DNA from: an uncultured Collinsella sp.
GTDB taxonomy: Bacteria > Actinomycetota > Coriobacteriia > Coriobacteriales > Coriobacteriaceae
DNA length: 61,578 nt
Assembly (NCBI GenBank): GCA_902462065.1
Contig: CABQAK010000007.1
Span: forward strand, 1 to 61,578
Direction: 5' to 3'
The notes under the pieces are model-generated. The model saw nothing but the letters and a program-made list of their open reading frames with translations, made no database searches and was not told the DNA's origin. This document shows positions 49,940-58,947 of the stretch, one piece after another; position 1 is the first letter of the stretch; each line of letters starts with the position of its first letter. The position numbers and the translations under genes were made by a program.

Positions 49940-52015
49940 CTAGCGCAGATATGCCTTTGCGTTGCCCAGGCTGTAGGCGATCGTTGAGCCGTTGTGCAGA
50001 AGTGACGACGTCTGCGGAGTGATCATGCCGGTAATACCCAATGCCAACAGCGCCGAGTTGGTGAGCATCACCTTGGAATACGAACTCGTCAGACGGTCGA
50101 TAAGCCCCTGACTCATGCGGCGCAGGCGCACGATCGCGGCGAGATCCGTATCGGTCAGGATGATGTCGGCGACCTCCTTGGCAATGTCGCTGCCGCCGCC
50201 CATTGCCAGGCCCACGTCGGCCAGGCCCAGTGCCGGTGAGTCGTTGACGCCGTCACCAACCATGGCAACGTGGCGCCCCTCACTCTTTATGCGCTCCACA
50301 TACGCGTACTTGTCCTCGGGCAGCAGCTCGGCCTTAAACTCGTCGACGCCCGCCTCTCGCGCAATGCGCTCGGCCGTGCGCTCGGAGTCGCCCGTAAGCA
50401 TGACCACGTGCTTAACGCCCAGCGCGTGCAGGTCGGCGATGGCCTCACGCACACCAGGTTTGAGCGGATCCTCGATACCGAGCACGCCCACGACCGTGCC
50501 ATCGACCGCCAGATACAGCGGCGACAGGCCCTGCATCTGGGACTCAATGCGCTCCTTAATGTCGGAATCGAGCTGCGCGCCCTCATCCTCAAATATAAAG
50601 TGCGCGGAACCGATGATGGCGCGACGTCCTTCGATGGACGAAGCGATGCCGTGCGCCACGATGTACTCGACCGCAGCGTGACGCTCGCGGTGCTCGAGCC
50701 CGCGCTCGTGAGCAGCGTTGACCACGGCACGCGCCACCGGATGCGGGAAATGCTCCTCCAAGCAAGCGGAAAGGCGCAGGACCTCGTCCTCGCTCCAGCC
50801 ATCGGTGGTGAGTACGCAGGCAAGACGCGGCTGCGCCTCGGTAAGCGTGCCGGTCTTGTCAAAGACAATGGTATCGGCCTTGGCAAACGACTCAAAGTAC
50901 TTGGCGCCCTTGACCATGACGCCCATCTTGGCGGCATCGCTCATGGCGGTCATGACGGCGACGGAACCCGTGAGCTTGAGTGCGCACGAGTAGTCGACCA
51001 TCAGCGCCGCTGAGGTCTTGATAAGGCTACGCGTGGTAAGTGCAACCAGGCCCGCGAGCAGGAAGTTCCACGGGACGATCTTGTTGGCGAGGTCCTCCAT
51101 ATGCGACTGGCCCTCGGACTTGAGCGAGTCGGCCGTCTGCACGAGCGAGACGATCGAGCGCAGCTTGGTCTGCGCCGTGTTGGCGCGCACGCGCACCAAG
51201 ATGCTGCCGTCTTCCACGACGGTGCCGGCGAACACGTCGTCGCCCACGCTGCGCTCGACGGCCAGCGGCTCGCCGGTCAGGGTCGCCTGGTTGACCATGG
51301 CGCTCCCCTGCTCGACCACGCCATCGATGCAGATGGACATGCCGGTGCGCACGGCTACCAAGTCGCCGGGCTCGAGCTCGGTCGCGGCAACGCTTACCTC
51401 GGTGTCGCCGACGACTTTTTGCGCCTTGTCGGGCACGTCGAGCAGCGAGTTGATGAGCTCGTTTTCGCTCATGGCGCGGGTGTAGTCCTCGAGCAGCTCG
51501 CCCACGTTGAGCAGGAACATCGTCTGGCCCGCGGTGTCGACATCACGCTTGACGAACGAAATGCCGATGGCCGAAGCGTCGAGCACAGGAACGGTCAGGC
51601 GCGGCTGTGCCAGCTCATGAAGGGCAGCGCGCAAAAATGCCATGTAACCGGCCACGACAAACACCGCACGCAGAGGCGTCGGCAAGAACCAGCGACGTGC
51701 GTAATGGGCGCCGACGAGTGTCGCCAGGTCCATAACGAGTTTGTGCTTGCGCGGCTCGAGTTGCATCACGTAGCCCGTCTTTGCGTCGGCAATGGCCTGG
51801 GCATCGAGCGCACCGACGGCGGCCAGCACGGCATCGCGGCGCGGCTCGTCGTACTCCAGCGCCATCTGGCCAATGCGGCCATAAACGCGCACCTTGTGCA
51901 CGCCGTCGATATCGCCGCTGAGCTTAAGAAGTGCATCGAGATCGCTCTCTGGCACAGGACCCGCCAATTGAAGACGGGTCCTGCCGGGGATCTCGCTAAT
52001 AATCGAGAATCTCAT
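49940..52015 (-). CDS. P1B-like heavy-metal P-type ATPase without a CPC motif
   Basis: A 691-residue P-type ATPase. The N-terminal part (about residues 1-80) resembles a degenerate HMA-like domain without the CxxC pair. The actuator loop is TGEP (247-250), the phosphorylation motif is DKTGTLT with Asp386, HP is in EEHFPHPVARA, and the hinge is GDGVND. The transmembrane metal site, normally CPC or SPC, reads DYSCALKL (341-348), leaving one cysteine. The C-terminus ends LLHNGSTIAYSLGNAKAYLR. The next gene is a small membrane-anchored protein in the same operon. The metal cannot be predicted safely; Mn, Zn or Fe efflux are options. Confidence 0.85.
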   Translation of the reverse strand: MRFSIISEIPGRTRLQLAGPVPESDLDALLKLSGDIDGVHKVRVYGRIGQMALEYDEPRRDAVLAAVGALDAQAIADAKTGYVMQLEPRKHKLVMDLATLVGAHYARRWFLPTPLRAVFVVAGYMAFLRAALHELAQPRLTVPVLDASAIGISFVKRDVDTAGQTMFLLNVGELLEDYTRAMSENELINSLLDVPDKAQKVVGDTEVSVAATELEPGDLVAVRTGMSICIDGVVEQGSAMVNQATLTGEPLAVERSVGDDVFAGTVVEDGSILVRVRANTAQTKLRSIVSLVQTADSLKSEGQSHMEDLANKIVPWNFLLAGLVALTTRSLIKTSAALMVDYSCALKLTGSVAVMTAMSDAAKMGVMVKGAKYFESFAKADTIVFDKTGTLTEAQPRLACVLTTDGWSEDEVLRLSACLEEHFPHPVARAVVNAAHERGLEHRERHAAVEYIVAHGIASSIEGRRAIIGSAHFIFEDEGAQLDSDIKERIESQMQGLSPLYLAVDGTVVGVLGIEDPLKPGVREAIADLHALGVKHVVMLTGDSERTAERIAREAGVDEFKAELLPEDKYAYVERIKSEGRHVAMVGDGVNDSPALGLADVGLAMGGGSDIAKEVADIILTDTDLAAIVRLRRMSQGLIDRLTSSYSKVMLTNSALLALGITGMITPQTSSLLHNGSTIAYSLGNAKAYLR

Positions 52016-52033
52016 AGTTTGTGCCTAGGAGCG

Positions 52034-52279
52034 TTACTCGGCTGCCTCGTCAGCAGCGGCCTCGCTCTGGGTGATGTAGGCAGCCTCGGCAACCATGTCG
52101 TCGACATTAGCCTTGGCCTGCTCGACCATGTCCTGGTAGCCGTTCTTGATGCGCATGCCGCACGCGATACCCTGCACGCAGGCATTCTTTACCGGAGCGC
52201 TGGTAAGCAGCTTGATGCCGGCCGTGCCAAGCAGAAAACCGCCACCGACAAGCAGGGTGTTAAAAGTCGACTTCTTCAT
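52034..52279 (-). CDS. Small membrane-associated partner of the P-type ATPase
   Basis: An 81-residue protein beginning MKKSTFNTLLVGGGFLLGTAGIKLL, one hydrophobic helix without a cleavage site, then VKNACVQGIACGMRIKNGYQDMVEQAKANVDD and an acidic tail. It resembles the DUF6110-type proteins found with such ATPases. GGGAGAAGC precedes ATG 52279. It ends 18 bases before the ATPase start. The two cysteines could bind metal, but this is only a guess. Confidence 0.75.
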   Translation of the reverse strand: MKKSTFNTLLVGGGFLLGTAGIKLLTSAPVKNACVQGIACGMRIKNGYQDMVEQAKANVDDMVAEAAYITQSEAAADEAAE

Positions 52280-52424
52280 GTTGCTTCTCCCTTTTGCCGC
52301 ACAAGCGCGGCATGGTGCCTTAGCACCCGAGTTCATTAGTTTGCTCGAGCACGCTTTTGAGACTAGTTTAGTCGAACTATTATGGTCAACCAAAGTTAAC
52401 CTTTGGAAATCTTGGTCCCCTTTC

Positions 52425-54182
52425 CTACAGCTGCCAGGCAGCCGCTTCCTTTTGCAGTGCGACCATACGGGCAAATTCTCCACCTGCCGCCTTGAGCTGA
52501 GCCGAAGCACCCTGCTCGGCAACCACACCATCCTTGAGCACAACGATTTTGTCGGCATTTTCCACCGTACGCATACGGTGGGCAATAACGATAACCGTCT
52601 TACCTGCAAGCAGACGGGAGAGTGCCTGCTGTACCACGGTCTCATTCTCCACATCCAAGCTTGCCGTCGCCTCGTCCAACAGCACGATGGGCGCGTCTTT
52701 GAGCAGCGCGCGGGCGATGGAGATGCGCTGGCGCTCGCCACCGGAGAGTTTGGAGCCGTTCTCGCCGATCATGGTGTCGTAGCCCTGCGGCATGCGGTTC
52801 ACGAACTCGTCGCAGTTGGCGGCACGCGCGGCCGCAAGCACTTCCTCATCGGTGGCATCACGACGCCCGAGGCGGATGTTTCTCATCACCGTGTCGTCAA
52901 AGAGCAGCACGTCTTGGAACACAATGGCGTAGTCGCGCAGCAGCACCTCGGGATCAACGCTCGCAACATCCACGCCACCCACGGTGACCGTGCCATCGGT
53001 GGCATCCCAAAAGCGCGCGGCCAGGCGGCTCACCGTAGACTTACCGGAACCCGAAGGACCGACCAGCGCCGTGACCTCGCCTTCCTTGGCGGTAAAGCTC
53101 ACATCGGTAAGAACTTTCTCGCCGGCGCGACCGTCCTCGCCCGCACCATAGCCAAATGCCACGTGATCGAACACCACATCGTGGCCCACGGGCTCAAATT
53201 TCTCGCTGCCCCGCGCCACAGGCTCTTCCATGATGGAACGCATGCGCTTGGCAGAGGACTCGGCGGCAAACAGCTCGGACACTAACATTAACGCCTGGTC
53301 AAAAGGTGCATAGATACGGCTCACCATGAGCAGGAAGGCAAACATCACCAAAAAGTCGACCTGCCCGGAGGCGACCATCGCGGCACCCGTGACCAGCGTG
53401 GTGGCAATGCCCAGACGCAGAATGGCAAAGGCGGAGTTGACCAAAAGCCCGTTAGCGAGCTCGCCCTTGGTGGTCTCGCGCTCCTCGACATCGATCACAA
53501 CGTTGAGCCCCTCAAGATAATGGGCCTCCTGGTTGGTGGCGCGGATCTCGCGAACGCAGTCGAGCGTCTCTTGAATCGCCTCGGTAACCTTGACCTTCTC
53601 AGCGCGTACGCGATCGAACACCGGAGTCATGGGGCCGCGTGTTAGATACAGCACGGCAAAGGCCACGGGAACGCTCCAAAACGCCGCGATCGCCAGCTGC
53701 CAGCAAAAGAACAGCGACGCCACAAATACAATGGCGCTTGCGATGATGGCACCCCAAAGCTCTCCCAGCACGTGGCTGTAGGCGTGCTCCATGGCCTGGA
53801 CGTCACCCATGATGGTCTCGGTTAAATCGGCCAGATCACGACGACCAAAAAACGACAGCGGCAGTTTGCGCAAGCGCTCGGCGATCTCCATACGCTGCTT
53901 GCCGCACTCCTCGTAAAAGATGCAGTAGGTGTAGTAATACTGCTGCCAGTTAGAGGCAAAGAGCAACACGAAAAAGACCAGGAGGCCGCCCACGATCGGC
54001 AGGGCATCCGGCAGGTCAGCCCCGCTGGCGAGATGCTCGACAAAGCCGGCCATGACCAGGAATAAAAAGCCCATGCCGGCCATGGTAATGAGATTGGTGA
54101 GCGTGGTCCAGAAAATGCCGCGTTTTACGCCGGCGACGCCTTTATCGGATAGGAAATACTTCTTTTGGAATGAGGCGAACAT
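52425..54182 (-). CDS. ABC transporter half-subunit (TMD-NBD), B
   Basis: A 585-residue half-transporter with about six transmembrane helices in residues 20-320 and a nucleotide-binding domain: Walker A GPSGSGKST, signature LSGGERQR, Walker B VLLDEATAS and the H-loop in IAHRMRTV. All motifs are intact. Its ATG begins immediately after the TAA of the upstream subunit gene (TAAATG), so the two are coupled and should form a heterodimer. The fold does not decide between import and export. The partner and the AraC regulator suggest siderophore-, metal- or peptide-type transport. Confidence 0.9.
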   Translation of the reverse strand: MFASFQKKYFLSDKGVAGVKRGIFWTTLTNLITMAGMGFLFLVMAGFVEHLASGADLPDALPIVGGLLVFFVLLFASNWQQYYYTYCIFYEECGKQRMEIAERLRKLPLSFFGRRDLADLTETIMGDVQAMEHAYSHVLGELWGAIIASAIVFVASLFFCWQLAIAAFWSVPVAFAVLYLTRGPMTPVFDRVRAEKVKVTEAIQETLDCVREIRATNQEAHYLEGLNVVIDVEERETTKGELANGLLVNSAFAILRLGIATTLVTGAAMVASGQVDFLVMFAFLLMVSRIYAPFDQALMLVSELFAAESSAKRMRSIMEEPVARGSEKFEPVGHDVVFDHVAFGYGAGEDGRAGEKVLTDVSFTAKEGEVTALVGPSGSGKSTVSRLAARFWDATDGTVTVGGVDVASVDPEVLLRDYAIVFQDVLLFDDTVMRNIRLGRRDATDEEVLAAARAANCDEFVNRMPQGYDTMIGENGSKLSGGERQRISIARALLKDAPIVLLDEATASLDVENETVVQQALSRLLAGKTVIVIAHRMRTVENADKIVVLKDGVVAEQGASAQLKAAGGEFARMVALQKEAAAWQL

Positions 54183-56009
54183 TTAGGCCTCGCCTCCCTT
54201 CGTGACGGCGATATCTGTGGTCGCTGCAGTGATTTTCCAGCTCGCGGCCCGTTCGTATTCGGCCCACATCTTGGCATACAGACCCTCTTGGGACAGCAAC
54301 TCGGCATGGGTACCCGACTCCTGCACGCTGCCCTGGTTGAGCACCACGATTTGGTCTGCGCCAACTACAGTCGAGAGTCGGTGCGCAATCATAATGACCG
54401 TGCGACCCGCCGCCAGCTTGCTAAAGGCGCGCTGGATGAGCGCCTCGTTCTCGGGATCGGCAAACGCCGTGGCCTCGTCGAGCACCACGATAGGCGCGTC
54501 TTTAAGGATCGCGCGGGCGAGTGCCACGCGCTGGACCTCGCCGCCCGAAAGATATGCTCCGCCGGCACCGAGCATGGTATTGATGCCCTGTGGAAGCTTG
54601 GCCACAATGTCGTCGCACTGAGCTGCGGAGAGGGCCGCACGCACCTCGTCGTCAGTGGCCGTAGGCTTGGAAGCGCGCACGTTATCGGCAAGTGTTTGCC
54701 GGAACAGCTGGTTGGTCTGGAACACGAAGGCGACCTGGTCCATAAGCTCGTGCGGATCCATATCGCGAACGTCCACACCGCCTACGAGCACTCGACCCGA
54801 GGAAACATCCCAAAAACGCGGGATCAGGCTTGCGCAGGTTGACTTACCGCCACCCGAGGGACCCACCAGGGCGAGGGTGCTACCCGCGGGAACACTGAAA
54901 CTCACATGGCTGACAGCAGGTGCTTCGGCACCCTCGTACGTAAAGCTCACGTCCTCAAATCGCACGTCGCTGCCAACAGGGTGCTTGGGTTGAGCGGGCA
55001 CGGAGAGCTGCTTGGAATCCATGACGCTTCGGATGCGAGCCAGCGAATCGGCACTCATCTGAGAGGCCTCACCCACAAACATGAGCTTGGTCATGGCCGT
55101 CGGCACCACGGCCGAAAATATCGCGTAAAACGTGAAGTTGGCCATAAAATGCGCGAAGTCCGCCTCGCCCGGTGCCAACAGCAACGCCACGGGCAACAGG
55201 AATGCCACAAGACCATTGAGCACGGTAAGGTTGAATACCTGCGGACCTCGGCAGAACGTGCCCGCATAGTTTTGTGCCATGTCGGCGTATTCGGCGATCG
55301 CATCGTGGAAAGCCTTAAAGGAGTAGACCGTCTGCTGAAACACCTTGACCACGGGAATACCGCGTACGTATTCGGTGCCGGTCTTGTTCATCTTGACCAG
55401 CGCTCCCATGTAGGCCTTCATGAACTCGGCGCCTTTGCCGCTCATCATGGTGGCCATGGCGCCAAACGAAACGACGACCGAGATAAGGCATGCCGCGCCC
55501 AAGCGCCAATCGAGGGCGAAAAGCAGCACGAGCAGGCCCACGACCATGGCGGCGGCACCTGCGATATCGGGCAGCATGTGTGCGAGCAGGGTCTCGGTGG
55601 AGGCGGCGCATCCGTCTACAACACGACGCAGCTCACCGGTGGCGTGCGTGTCAAAGTAGCCAAGCGGCAGCTTAAGCAGGTGCTCGCTCGTAGTCTTGCG
55701 GATATTGGACGCACAGCGAAACGCGGACAGGTGCGTGCACATAAGCCCCACGAAATAAACTACGATGCTTGCCAGGGCAAAACCCACGGCCCACCAGCCA
55801 TACATCGCGATATCGGTGGCTTCGCTCCAGTTAGGTGCCACGGCGATCAGATCGCGCGCGACAAGCCAAATGCACACGTACGGGCCAAAGCTCAGCAGCT
55901 GCGAGAGCGCCGAGAGCGCCATGCCCAAATACGTTAGGAATTTGCGGTCACCGGCATACGCGAGCAACTCGCCGATGCCTCCAGCTTCTCTTTTTGATCC
56001 CTTTGCCAT
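54183..56009 (-). CDS. ABC transporter half-subunit (TMD-NBD), A
   Basis: A 608-residue half-transporter. Six helices (from FLTYLGMALSALSQLLSFGPYVCIWL) precede an NBD with Walker A GPSGGGKST, signature LSGGEVQR, Walker B VVLDEATAF and IAHRLSTV. In place of the common S after DEATA it has F. GAAAGGAATC precedes ATG 56009. The pair with a divergent AraC regulator resembles the YbtP/YbtQ-YbtA type of siderophore transport locus in layout, though sequence similarity cannot be measured here. Confidence 0.9.
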   Translation of the reverse strand: MAKGSKREAGGIGELLAYAGDRKFLTYLGMALSALSQLLSFGPYVCIWLVARDLIAVAPNWSEATDIAMYGWWAVGFALASIVVYFVGLMCTHLSAFRCASNIRKTTSEHLLKLPLGYFDTHATGELRRVVDGCAASTETLLAHMLPDIAGAAAMVVGLLVLLFALDWRLGAACLISVVVSFGAMATMMSGKGAEFMKAYMGALVKMNKTGTEYVRGIPVVKVFQQTVYSFKAFHDAIAEYADMAQNYAGTFCRGPQVFNLTVLNGLVAFLLPVALLLAPGEADFAHFMANFTFYAIFSAVVPTAMTKLMFVGEASQMSADSLARIRSVMDSKQLSVPAQPKHPVGSDVRFEDVSFTYEGAEAPAVSHVSFSVPAGSTLALVGPSGGGKSTCASLIPRFWDVSSGRVLVGGVDVRDMDPHELMDQVAFVFQTNQLFRQTLADNVRASKPTATDDEVRAALSAAQCDDIVAKLPQGINTMLGAGGAYLSGGEVQRVALARAILKDAPIVVLDEATAFADPENEALIQRAFSKLAAGRTVIMIAHRLSTVVGADQIVVLNQGSVQESGTHAELLSQEGLYAKMWAEYERAASWKITAATTDIAVTKGGEA

Positions 56010-56123
56010 GAGATTCCTTTCTAACGGCTTGAGAGTTAACCGTACTCAATTTATCATTGATATGTTAGTCAAGGCTCACAATCGAACCAGGCGTGGACGT
56101 TTTCGCAAAGGAAGGGGAAGCTT

Positions 56124-57128
56124 TTGAAAATGCATCGGGCCGCAACCGACATAACTGAGCTCTACGCACCACAGTTTGAGCAGTTTGGCCTGGAGCTTTC
56201 CGGCAAGGGCGCTGTCTTTACCGGCGAGGTGGCAAACGACCGGGCGCACGGCCGCGCATGGATCATGCCCCTCTCCCCCGCCTGCATTGTCATGGAGCAT
56301 TTCATCACCCCGACGCACGATATGTACCTGGCCGAATACACACCCGAGCCGTACGCCTGCGTGAGCGAGGTCAGCGCGCCCACACTTACATGCATGCCCG
56401 AGGCTGGCATAACGCCTGCGAACCTTAAACCATTGCGTGAACCGTGGCCAAACAATGCCGTTTGCAGCTTTATCCAAGATAACTGTGGCGAGGAATTAAG
56501 CCCGCTGTTTGCGGGGGAACTTTATCACTCGCGCTCGGTGCTCTTTTTGCCTGGATATTTTGACGAACTGGAGCACCGCTATCCCACCGAGTTCGCGGGA
56601 ATCTTTGAGGCGTTTGCCGAGCCATGGCACGAGGAAGCGGCGTCTGCCATCTGCCACACGCTACGCCGGATTAACGAGGACCGCGCCCGCACCGTAGGCG
56701 GACACGTCTATATGCAGGGCATCGTGGAAACCATGGTCGCGGAGCTCGCCTGTTCGCGCGCGGCCCACAAGCAGGCGCGGCAGGCAGCAGACACACGCGT
56801 CAGCATAACCATTGCCGAAGCAGCAACGGCAATGATTGAGCGCGCGCTCGACAAAGGCAGACGTGTGGGTATCAACGAGGTGGCCGAGAATCTCTACACA
56901 AGCCGATCCAAGCTGTGCGCCACCTTTAAGGCCCAAACAGGCGAGTCCCTGGGCGCCTACATACGAAGGCGCCGCATGGAGCGAGCGCAGGACCTTTTGG
57001 CCGATAGCGCGCTCACGATAGCGCAGGTAGCAGAACGGCTCGACTACCCTCAGCAGGCCGCCTTCGCCCAAGCCTTCAAGCAACACACCGGCATGACACC
57101 CACGGCTTGGCGAAGCAAGCATCGCTAA
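56124..57128 (+). CDS. AraC-family transcriptional regulator
   Basis: A 334-residue regulator with an N-terminal ligand-binding region and a C-terminal pair of HTH motifs: VGINEVAENLYTSRSKLCATFKAQTGESLGAYIRRRRM and LTIAQVAERLDYPQQAAFAQAFKQHTGMTPTAWR, each read in parts. I place the start at TTG 56124, 8 bases after AAGGAAGG; ATG 56130 is the alternative. It is divergent from the ABC pair across a 115-base promoter and is the obvious candidate to control it. Its ligand is unknown. Confidence 0.88.
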   Translation: MKMHRAATDITELYAPQFEQFGLELSGKGAVFTGEVANDRAHGRAWIMPLSPACIVMEHFITPTHDMYLAEYTPEPYACVSEVSAPTLTCMPEAGITPANLKPLREPWPNNAVCSFIQDNCGEELSPLFAGELYHSRSVLFLPGYFDELEHRYPTEFAGIFEAFAEPWHEEAASAICHTLRRINEDRARTVGGHVYMQGIVETMVAELACSRAAHKQARQAADTRVSITIAEAATAMIERALDKGRRVGINEVAENLYTSRSKLCATFKAQTGESLGAYIRRRRMERAQDLLADSALTIAQVAERLDYPQQAAFAQAFKQHTGMTPTAWRSKHR

Positions 57129-57192
57129 GGCCCAAGCTCCCTGGCCGTAACGGAGCGATTAATTAGCCGCCGCCCGTCAGCTCACCCAGGAT

Positions 57193-58557
57193 CTAAACGT
57201 CAAGATGCGCACAATCAAGCGCCTTTTTGATAAGAGGGACAGATCGATCAGCCAAATACAACGGAATGTTGAGTACCCCGTCGTCGAGCTTTAGGTTCTT
57301 AAGTGAGTAGCGGACCCTCAATGGAGTCGTCTCCGCATGCTTGTCGGCATAGTACTTAAGGCTCTTGGAATGAACGACCTCTCCCGATTTGACCTCGACG
57401 GGAACGATTTCGTTTCCGACTTGAATCAAAAAATCGACTTCGTGCTTCGGCTTCTCGTTTGTCCAATAACGCGGAGCAGCATCTAACTGTGAAAGTAATG
57501 CCTGAAGCACATAGTTCTCGGCGAACGAACCTTTGAACTCCGAAAATAGCGCATCCGAGATGGCAAAAGCGGACGCATCCAGCCTTGCCATGCGGCGCAG
57601 CAAGCCGACATCAAGACAGTAGACTTTAAATGCCTTGAGGTCATCGTACGCAGAGAGCGGCACACCACCGGCAGCATTAAGGCGAACCGCCGTGATGAGC
57701 CCAGCATCGGCAAGCCATTCCAGAGCATCCTCGTATTCTCGGGCACGAGCCCCCTCGCGCACCGCACCCCAAACGAACTTTTTGTTCTCGCGCGCCAACT
57801 GAGCTGGAATCGAGTTCCATATTTGCGAAAGCTTGGCGAACTGCGCACGGCCACCATGCTTGGCAAAATCGCGCTCGTAGGAATCCAAGAGATCAGACAA
57901 CACCTTATCGACCTGAACGATATCGCCCGTCTCCACCCACCGGCCAAGAGCCTCTGGCATGCCGCCGCATGCAAAATAACGACGAAGATGCTCGACGAGA
58001 CGGACATGGAAGAAATCAGGCACTGTCTCGATCTGATCCAGGCCGCCAAGGTATTCGTCGTAGTTTGCAGCGCCCTCGGCTTTCAGAAACTCGGAAAAGC
58101 TCATGGGGCGCATCTCCATGAACTCGACCTTTCCCACCGGAAAAGCGCTGGTCTCACGGGACAAGCGAACGCCCAACAAAGACCCTGCGCATGCGACGTG
58201 ATACTCGGGGGCCTCGTCACAGAAGTATTTAAGGGCGCCGACTGCAGAAGGACAATCCTGGATCTCATCAATAATAAGCAGCGTCTCGCCGGGATCGATA
58301 GGCTGTCCAAGTGCCAGGGAAAGATTTGAGATGATCCGTCGAGGATCGCGCGTACCTTCGAAAAACTGAGCGTACTCGCTCTGTACCCCAGGTGACGGCT
58401 CCTCGAGCGTCAGATACACAAAATTGAGGTACGAGGTTCGGCCGAACTCCTTAAGCGCCCACGTCTTTCCAACCTGGCGCGCCCCCTTAAGGATAAGCGG
58501 CTTACGATATTCTGACGCTTTCCAAGCGTTAAGCTTGGCAATGATATCTCGCTGCAT
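57193..58557 (-). CDS. AAA_14/DUF4143 ATPase
   Basis: A 454-residue protein of the archaeal-like ATPase plus DUF4143 family. Walker A is GARQVGKT (25-32), Walker B is LLIIDEIQDC, and the C-terminal DUF4143 region ends in a PD-(D/E)xK-like block HEVDFLIQVGNEIVPVEVKSG. GGGAGG precedes ATG 58557. Its function is unknown despite wide distribution; such genes are often single and horizontally shared. A 75-bp dyad covers its promoter. It stands alone between the AraC gene and gatB. Confidence 0.9.
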   Translation of the reverse strand: MQRDIIAKLNAWKASEYRKPLILKGARQVGKTWALKEFGRTSYLNFVYLTLEEPSPGVQSEYAQFFEGTRDPRRIISNLSLALGQPIDPGETLLIIDEIQDCPSAVGALKYFCDEAPEYHVACAGSLLGVRLSRETSAFPVGKVEFMEMRPMSFSEFLKAEGAANYDEYLGGLDQIETVPDFFHVRLVEHLRRYFACGGMPEALGRWVETGDIVQVDKVLSDLLDSYERDFAKHGGRAQFAKLSQIWNSIPAQLARENKKFVWGAVREGARAREYEDALEWLADAGLITAVRLNAAGGVPLSAYDDLKAFKVYCLDVGLLRRMARLDASAFAISDALFSEFKGSFAENYVLQALLSQLDAAPRYWTNEKPKHEVDFLIQVGNEIVPVEVKSGEVVHSKSLKYYADKHAETTPLRVRYSLKNLKLDDGVLNIPLYLADRSVPLIKKALDCAHLDV

Positions 58558-58576
58558 GACCGAACCTCCCGCAAAG

Positions 58577-58651
58577 AAACTTCCGTAAACGTGATATTTC
58601 CCACATTTTACCCTAGGTAAAACGTGACATTTATCACATTTACGGAAGTTT
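58577..58651. promoter_or_regulatory. 75-bp nested dyad over the AAA_14 promoter
   Basis: Three pairs of inverted segments share one centre at 58614: AAACTTCCGTAAA/TTTACGGAAGTTT (58577-58589 and 58639-58651), GTGATA/TATCAC (58591-58596 and 58632-58637), and TTTTACC/GGTAAAA (58606-58612 and 58616-58622). The region begins 20 bases upstream of the start codon. It probably contains the promoter and an operator or a structured leader. Confidence 0.75.
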
Positions 58652-58691
58652 TAAGCTCATTTCGCCACACTTTCATCACATTTATTGCAAT

Positions 58692-58718
58692 GTGACAAAG
58701 GGGCAGTCCCTTTGTCAC
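58692..58718. repeat. REP-like hairpin
   Basis: GTGACAAAGGG and CCCTTTGTCAC are perfect inverted arms around a 5-base loop. The core resembles the hairpins at 28140-28164 and 18332-18362. Confidence 0.7.
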
Positions 58719-58801
58719 CCGCACAAAAATGGACGCGCCAACGGCGCGCCCATTCACTCTATTCCATTCAGCCTACCTGACCCGAACGGCCGAGTCGTCA
58801 C

Positions 58802-58944
58802 GGAACCCGGGAGCCCCGGCAGGGCGGGTGCTTGCTCAAAATGAGTTCCGCACGCAAAGAAGGCCACTTAATGTGGCCTTCGTCTTGCGCAGGACTGTTC
58901 GAAATTTTGAGGAAGCACCCGCCCTGCCGGGGCTCCCGGGTTCC
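58802..58944 (-). repeat. Palindromic-arm element with conserved core (copy 2)
   Basis: Perfect 32-bp inverted arms (58802-58833 and 58913-58944; arm starts GGAACCCGGGAGCCCCGGC) flank a 79-base core. On the minus strand the core holds ACAGTCCTG, a hairpin GAAGGCCAC-ATTAA-GTGGCCTTC, and GTGCGGAACTC, plus an inner CTCAAAAT/ATTTTGAG pair. It starts 3 bases after the gatB stop codon, on the gatB strand. Copy 1 is at 37373-37508. Confidence 0.8.
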
Positions 58945-58947
58945 CGT

